From Planctomycetota bacterium (GTDB lineage Bacteria > Planctomycetota > UBA1135 > GCA-002748355): a DNA stretch of 64,000 nucleotides. The notes under the pieces are model-generated. The model did not search any database. It was given only the letters and a program-made list of their open reading frames with translations, and had not been told where the DNA came from. Position 1 is the first letter of the stretch, and every line of letters begins with the position of its first letter. The position numbers and the translations under genes were made by a program. Below are positions 59,087-64,000 of this stretch, piece after piece. The stretch spans positions 124,001 to 188,000 of the forward strand of contig JACKHW010000007.1 of NCBI GenBank assembly GCA_020638795.1. Direction: 5' to 3'.

Positions 59087-61828
59087 ATGAACATCCATGT
59101 CACCTCTCGCGGTCCGCTCGTGACTGCTCTCGGTTTCACCCTCGGCTTTGCGGCAGCACTTCCGCTGCCGAGTTTGACTTGCCAATCCCCCGACCGGCGA
59201 GCATCCCAAGAACCAGCCGCCGACACGCGTCAAGTAGCGACGTTCGACGTGCGCGTGCCTGTCTACGACAGCACGACGGCGGACGACTGGAAGAAGCCGA
59301 TGCTTCCAGCGGCCCCGATGCCGAAGCTGCCGTCACAGAAGTCGCCGGTCGAGTTGCCGCTGGGTCCGCCGACCTGGACGGTCGATAGCCCGGAGACTCC
59401 CGCTCCGGACACCGCGAGCCCGACGGCTGGCACCATCACGATCAATGCCAAGCCACTCGCGACTTGGAGTGGCCAGAGCCGAAGCCTCGTGAGCGAGCCC
59501 TCGGCCGCTTGGTGGGGCAACACCGGCTTGCTGACGCACAACTGGGACGCCGGCGTCGCGATTGGAGCCGGGACGACTGCGCCCGCTTGGGTTCGACGAG
59601 ACCCCAGGACCTTTGCGTCGGTCGATGGTGGCTTCTGCTGTGACCAGGTCGCTCTGAAGTGCGACGGGCCGAACGCCGTCTTGGTGTGGTTTCTCCAGTA
59701 CGCGAGAACGGCGACGAGGGGGTCAGTGCGCATCGTCACGTACACCAGCGAAGCCGACCTGATCATCGGAACCTCGCACAACTACGTGCTCAACCCACAG
59801 TCGTTCGGCTGGCCGACAGGCTACTGGATGGACTATCCGAGCCTGAGCTTCACCGACAGCTTCCTCTACTGCACGTCGAACGTGTTCAGCACCGGTTCGG
59901 CGACGAGCCGAGAGGGAGTCGTCTGCTGGCGCATGAACCTCGCCGACATGAAGGCGAAGCGAACCGTCGGCATCACCTACACGAAGCTCGAGAGCCGCAA
60001 CTTCGCGTGGCGTCTTGCGCAAAACGGCGTCGGCGGCACGACGGCGTATTGGTGGCACCCGAGGACGACGACTTCGGGCACGGTCTATCGCTGGCCCGAC
60101 AGCGCAAGCCCGACGTCGGCCTCGGTTTCCGTCGGCGCGTTCGTCGGTCAACTCGGTCGACCAGGCCCCTACAGCTGGACCGGTGGCGGTCCGACCAACA
60201 TCCTCGGCCGCATCGACTGGCGCTCGACCGGCGGGTGGATCGACAGCGACACGGTCAACTTCATGTGGACGTGCGCCACGACGACGAATCGCGGTGCGCC
60301 CTACGTGCGCTGCGTACGCATCGACAAGAACACCTTGGCGCGACGCAGCGAGTTCGACGTCTGGAACAATACCGTGATGTTCGCCTATCCGTCCGCTGCC
60401 AGTAACCGGCGGGGCGATGCAGCAGGCACGATGACGTACTGCTCGAACTCGGGCTTTCCGACGACGACCACGTGGATGTTGGACGACTTGACATCCGGCG
60501 TGGTCGACCTGCTGATCCCCTACAGCGGAGCCAACTATCCGAACGCCGCCAGTTGGGGCGACTACATGACGTGCCAGCCGCATCCGACGCTGCGCAACCT
60601 GTTCCTCGCGACCGGGATGACGATGGACAACGGCGGTACCGCGAACACCAATCAGCGCCCCTTCTTCGTCAACTTCGGGCGATCGAGAGACAATGTCTCT
60701 GGTGCCGACCTCGAAGCCTCGCAGCTGACGTCGAGCACGACGACCCTGACGCCACGTTCGTCCATCACCGTCTCGGCTCGACTGCGGAGTGTGGGTGACG
60801 CGACGGCACCGGCAACGACCTCGAGCTTCCGTCTTTCGACGAACAGCCTGATCTCGACCTCGGACACTCTCCTGGCCTCGATCGCCGTGCCGGCGTCGGC
60901 ACCGGACGTCGTGCGGACCTACTCGCGGACCGTGACCGTGCCCGGGCAAGCCGGCGCGACGAGCACGTGCTGGCTCGGATTCTTGGCGGACGAGACCGGC
61001 GCCGTGATCGAAACCAACGAAGCGAACAACTCCGCTTCGCTCCAGGTGACGTGCGTTCAGTCGCTGCCGGACCTCACGATCGATTCGATCAGCGGCACCT
61101 CGGCATCTGCTGGCGGCTCGGGCTCCTTCACCATGGTCGTCAAGAACGTCGGAGTCGGACCGGCTCCGGCGACGACGGTCTCGTTGCTGCTGTCAACCAA
61201 TACGATCATCAGTACGGGCGACGAACTCCTGCGCACCGACTCGGTCCCCGCACTGAACGGCAACGCGACACGAACCGTGAGCGGCACCTTCCTCGTGCCC
61301 CACTGCTATTCGGCGACGACCGGCTACCTCGGCGGCTTGGTCGATCCAGCGAACACGATCACGGAGGATTCCGAAACCAACAACACGAAGCCTTCGGCAG
61401 CGATCTCGATCACGCCGTATGCGGGGTCGGGCCGCTACGTCGAGTGGCGTCCGCGCATCGGAGGAGCGGCGCCCACAGCCAAGGGCACAGCCGACTTCCG
61501 GCTCGTCGCCGGTCCTCGCTCGTCCGCCATGTGCGTGACTGCGCCGCAAAACGTTGGCGCCTGGCATCTCTGCCTATGGAGCGGCTCACCTTCGTTCGTC
61601 CCGGACACACTCACGAACATCAGCCTAGGGTTGATCAATGGCCCGCTCCTGCAGGCGCACTTCGCCCAAGTGCCGTCGACGGGGCAGACCTTCCCGGCAT
61701 TGAGTCTCCCGAACACCGCGGGAATCCAAGCCTTCACGGTCTACGTCCACTCCGTGTGGTTCAGCAGCACGTTCACGACGTTCTTGGGACTCGGGTCGAA
61801 CAGCATTCCGATGACGATTCGGAGCTGA
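59087..61828 (+). CDS. Exported CARDB-domain protein, 913 aa
   Basis: ATG at 59087 (MNIHVTSRGPLVTALGF) gives a signal peptide with core GFTLGFAAALPL. Residues ~130-560 form one large β-rich domain with DGGFCCDQVALKCDGPNAV, recalling exo-sialidase or propeller surface proteins. Two CARDB modules follow: SVGDATAPATTSSFRLSTN (~590) and KNVGVGPAPATTVSLLLSTN (~700), each ending in an EANNSASL / ETNNTKPS element. The C-terminal ~130 residues are a separate β domain. CARDB units usually mediate adhesion. No catalytic site identified. Confidence 0.75.
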   Translation: MNIHVTSRGPLVTALGFTLGFAAALPLPSLTCQSPDRRASQEPAADTRQVATFDVRVPVYDSTTADDWKKPMLPAAPMPKLPSQKSPVELPLGPPTWTVDSPETPAPDTASPTAGTITINAKPLATWSGQSRSLVSEPSAAWWGNTGLLTHNWDAGVAIGAGTTAPAWVRRDPRTFASVDGGFCCDQVALKCDGPNAVLVWFLQYARTATRGSVRIVTYTSEADLIIGTSHNYVLNPQSFGWPTGYWMDYPSLSFTDSFLYCTSNVFSTGSATSREGVVCWRMNLADMKAKRTVGITYTKLESRNFAWRLAQNGVGGTTAYWWHPRTTTSGTVYRWPDSASPTSASVSVGAFVGQLGRPGPYSWTGGGPTNILGRIDWRSTGGWIDSDTVNFMWTCATTTNRGAPYVRCVRIDKNTLARRSEFDVWNNTVMFAYPSAASNRRGDAAGTMTYCSNSGFPTTTTWMLDDLTSGVVDLLIPYSGANYPNAASWGDYMTCQPHPTLRNLFLATGMTMDNGGTANTNQRPFFVNFGRSRDNVSGADLEASQLTSSTTTLTPRSSITVSARLRSVGDATAPATTSSFRLSTNSLISTSDTLLASIAVPASAPDVVRTYSRTVTVPGQAGATSTCWLGFLADETGAVIETNEANNSASLQVTCVQSLPDLTIDSISGTSASAGGSGSFTMVVKNVGVGPAPATTVSLLLSTNTIISTGDELLRTDSVPALNGNATRTVSGTFLVPHCYSATTGYLGGLVDPANTITEDSETNNTKPSAAISITPYAGSGRYVEWRPRIGGAAPTAKGTADFRLVAGPRSSAMCVTAPQNVGAWHLCLWSGSPSFVPDTLTNISLGLINGPLLQAHFAQVPSTGQTFPALSLPNTAGIQAFTVYVHSVWFSSTFTTFLGLGSNSIPMTIRS

Positions 61829-61850
61829 ACGAGATCGCGCGGGCGGGCGG

Positions 61851-63440
61851 TCAAATGCGCTTCTCGCCCGCCGTCCCGTCGCGATACGCGACGGCATAGA
61901 GGTCCGTCCGCCGGTCGTTCCACGGCGAGACGGTCCCGTGTGCCAAGTGGCGACGCAGATCCTCGAGGTCGAGGCTCTGGATGACGAGTGTCTCGATGTT
62001 GGGCGTGCACTCGCCAGCGATTCCGTCCCGTGCGAACGAGTAATCGAGCGGCGTGAAGATCCCGCTCTGCGCGTAGTGCGTGTCCGCGTTCACCACGAAC
62101 GGTAGGTTGCCGGCACAGCCCGAGATCACGACGTAGACGCTGTTCTCGATCGCACGTGCCTGAGCGCAATAGCGAACGCGCAAGTAGCCCTCGCGGTTGG
62201 CCGTGTTGAACGGCACGACGATCATGCGCGCGCCGGCAGCAACTGCCATCCGCGCGAGTTCGGGAAACTCGATGTCGTAGCACACGAGGATCGCGATACG
62301 GCCGCAATCGGTATCGAAGACACGCACGCGATCCCCACCCTCGATGCCCCACCAGCGTCGCTCGTCCGGCGTGATGTGGATCTTGGCTTGCTGATCGATC
62401 GTTCCATCGCGACGGAACAGATACGCGACATTTCGCAGTCGTCCGTCCTCGTCGATCGTGAACTGGCTTCCGCCCACGATGTTGACGTTGTGCTTGATGG
62501 ACATGCTGTTGAAGAAGTCCAGGTACTGCGGTGTCCGCTGCGCGAGGCTCCGGACGGCGTCACTCGGGCGCTTGGCTTCCTCCAGGGCGAGTAATTGCGT
62601 CGTCATCAACTCTGGAAACACCACGAGATCACTCTGGGCATCCGCAGCCGCGTCGATGAAGTATTCGCACTGCTGACAGAAGTCGTCCCAAGAATCGAGG
62701 TGACGCATCAGGTATTGGACCGCCGCGAGGCGCACCGGCGCCACGTGAGCCCATCGACGATGCGGGTCCGAATGGTGCTCGAGGTTCGTCCACTCCAGGT
62801 GCGTCGCGTAGCCTCGTGATTCGGCATCCGAAGGGAAGTAGTTCGGGATCAACGCACGAAGCACGAACCCGTTGGCGACCTGCGTCGTCAGGACGGGATC
62901 GTAATGACCTCGCGCGACGACGTGTTCGACATACTCTCTCGCGCTCATTTGGTCCGCGAGTTTGCCATAGCCCGGAATACGACCTCCGATGATGATGCGC
63001 GCCAGATCCCGCGTGCGTACGAGTTCCTTTCGAGCCTCGTAGAGCCGGCGAGCGAGTCGCAAGCCCCGATAGCGCGGATGGACCATGATCTCGATTCCGT
63101 AAAGCGTGTCGCCATTGGGACTGTGATTGCGGATGTATCCGTCGTCTGCGACCCGGCGCCAGTCGTGCCAATCCACAACGCTCTCGAAATCGACGATCAG
63201 CGAGCTTGCCGAGGCGACGATATCGCCCTGCACTTCGATCACGAATTGGCCTTCGGGAAAGCGCTCGAGCTGTGACGCGATCTGATCCCGGCTCCACGTC
63301 TTCATCCCGGGAAACGACGCGGCCTGCATCTCGATCAGCGCGTCGAAGTCGTCGATGTGGAGATTGCGAAGGACGATCTTGGTCTCGAAGTCTTCGAGGT
63401 TGATCTTGCCCTGCGATGCCGGACTGTCGTGTTCATTCAT
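61851..63440 (-). CDS. GNAT acetyltransferase fused to nitrilase-type hydrolase, 529 aa
   Basis: Two enzymes in one chain. Residues ~15-200 are a GNAT domain (VLRNLHIDDFDALIEMQAAS, EIMVHPRYRGLRLARRLYEA with the acetyl-CoA loop RGLRLA). Residues ~240-520 are a carbon-nitrogen hydrolase with the triad Glu in VVFPELMTT, Lys in QAKIHITPDE and Cys in LVCYDIEFPE. The combination is a known family (amidohydrolase with N-terminal acetyltransferase, related to B. subtilis YhcX). It may modify and hydrolyse the same small amide. ATG at 63440 starts a sensible N terminus (MNEHDSPAS). Confidence 0.92.
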   Translation of the reverse strand: MNEHDSPASQGKINLEDFETKIVLRNLHIDDFDALIEMQAASFPGMKTWSRDQIASQLERFPEGQFVIEVQGDIVASASSLIVDFESVVDWHDWRRVADDGYIRNHSPNGDTLYGIEIMVHPRYRGLRLARRLYEARKELVRTRDLARIIIGGRIPGYGKLADQMSAREYVEHVVARGHYDPVLTTQVANGFVLRALIPNYFPSDAESRGYATHLEWTNLEHHSDPHRRWAHVAPVRLAAVQYLMRHLDSWDDFCQQCEYFIDAAADAQSDLVVFPELMTTQLLALEEAKRPSDAVRSLAQRTPQYLDFFNSMSIKHNVNIVGGSQFTIDEDGRLRNVAYLFRRDGTIDQQAKIHITPDERRWWGIEGGDRVRVFDTDCGRIAILVCYDIEFPELARMAVAAGARMIVVPFNTANREGYLRVRYCAQARAIENSVYVVISGCAGNLPFVVNADTHYAQSGIFTPLDYSFARDGIAGECTPNIETLVIQSLDLEDLRRHLAHGTVSPWNDRRTDLYAVAYRDGTAGEKRI

Positions 63441-63472
63441 TGGGACCCAAATCCTCGTTATTGAGCAAATTC

Positions 63473-64000
63473 CTAGTCGTGATTGCGCTGCTGCAATCGC
63501 TTCCCTCGCACGCCAATCAACAACGTCAAGCTCAGGAGCGTCACGCCCGCTCCCAGTAGGAACGTATCCTTGAAGCCGCTGCTCTTCGATATCCGTCCTG
63601 CGACGCGGGCCGACCACGATTCACAGAGATTGGTGAGGCCCATCATCGCGCTGAACTGCGTTGCTGCGAGCCGAGGGTGCGTGGCGTTCATGTACAGGGC
63701 GTAGCTGGCTGCGGTGAAAACTCCTGTGGCAAGGTACGCGGCTGCGACGAAGATCCAAGTCCACTCCGCCCCCGAAACCGTGGCTGCGCCGGCAGTCGTT
63801 CCTGCGACCGCGCATGCGGCCCAGATCGCGATGCGTCTGCTCCCGAAGCGATCGGAGAGCATTCCGCCGAGGAGCGCTCCACCGCCGAGCCCCACGAGCG
63901 CCGGCAGCGCATAGAACCACGCGATCCCGTCGTCGGTCGCTCCTCGGCTGTGCAGGAAGGGGCCGAGCATCGCCCCGAGCATCTCGAATGCCGCGCCGGA
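63473..64000 (-). CDS. MFS transporter, C-terminal part (runs off the window)
   Basis: Open frame from the window edge to a stop at 63473. Five to six hydrophobic helices (WFYALPALVGLGGGALLGG, AIWAACAVAGTTAGAATV, IFVAAAYLATGVFTAASYAL, FLLGAGVTLLSLTLLIG). The cytoplasmic loop GGMLSDRFGSRRI is the MFS signature between paired helices. The run ASYALYMNATHPRLAATQF suggests the PAT/AmpG-like branch, but this is weak. It precedes the GNAT-nitrilase gene by 32 bp on the same strand, so a peptide or amide uptake role is plausible. Confidence 0.8.
   Translation of the reverse strand, partial: SGAAFEMLGAMLGPFLHSRGATDDGIAWFYALPALVGLGGGALLGGMLSDRFGSRRIAIWAACAVAGTTAGAATVSGAEWTWIFVAAAYLATGVFTAASYALYMNATHPRLAATQFSAMMGLTNLCESWSARVAGRISKSSGFKDTFLLGAGVTLLSLTLLIGVRGKRLQQRNHD

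Overview
High-GC chromosomal window, most likely from a member of the Planctomycetota (inference). The gene families point that way: a Rieske/cytochrome b module beside an octaheme HAO-like cytochrome and NapA, many secreted proteins of unknown function with short signal peptides, a VPS10/BNR-type propeller protein, CARDB and carboxypeptidase-regulatory repeat proteins, and a large DUF4900/PilX-like pilus protein. No ribosomal or phylogenetic marker gene is present, so the assignment is soft.

Layout. 1-3085: end of a membrane protein and two small exported or anchored unknowns. 3086-28376: an integrated phage-derived element of about 25.2 kb in tRNA-Pro(TGG). It is bounded by exact 45-bp direct repeats (3119-3163 and 28332-28376) that copy the 3' end of the tRNA, with a tyrosine recombinase 55 bp inside the left repeat. 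Reading leftward on the minus strand, the element carries a 120-aa protein, a RusA-like resolvase, a replication-type gene split by an IS66 insertion, two very large putative virion or depolymerase proteins, small and large terminase subunits, gpW, portal, and S49 protease/scaffold. Then come a short ORF that looks like the first ~95 residues of a major capsid protein, and a run of tiny, translationally coupled genes (two paralogous XRE regulators, an HD hydrolase, Zn-knuckle and excisionase-like proteins). No tail tube, tape measure, lysis gene or full capsid gene is visible, so the element is either a decayed prophage or a packaging-proficient satellite. Two plus-strand, more A/T-rich cassettes (10797-12488 and 21803-23290) interrupt the minus-strand modules. 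Each pairs an exported Cys-rich protein with a membrane-anchored partner, and the first adds a MauE/DoxX-like membrane protein. This is the best candidate for an undescribed system.

28407-36425: an AlgE-like porin diverges from a five-gene respiratory operon: Rieske protein, cytochrome b, octaheme HAO-like cytochrome, NapA, and a tetraheme NapB-like lipoprotein. No NapC/NapGH is seen, so the Rieske/cyt b pair is the likely quinol oxidase feeding periplasmic nitrate reduction. Three TCGCA-N4-TGCGA inverted repeats lie in the divergent promoter region.

36634-64000: host genes. These comprise the DUF4900/PilX-like protein, an exported propeller protein, two tandem tRNA-Gln genes, a TPR/peptidase-MA protein divergent from a two-domain M16 peptidase, a carboxypeptidase-regulatory repeat protein, a CPBP protease, ElbB, a GNAT-like protein, a BNR/VPS10 propeller protein, two lipoproteins, an M19 dipeptidase, an acylphosphatase, a CARDB protein, a GNAT-nitrilase fusion and the end of an MFS transporter.
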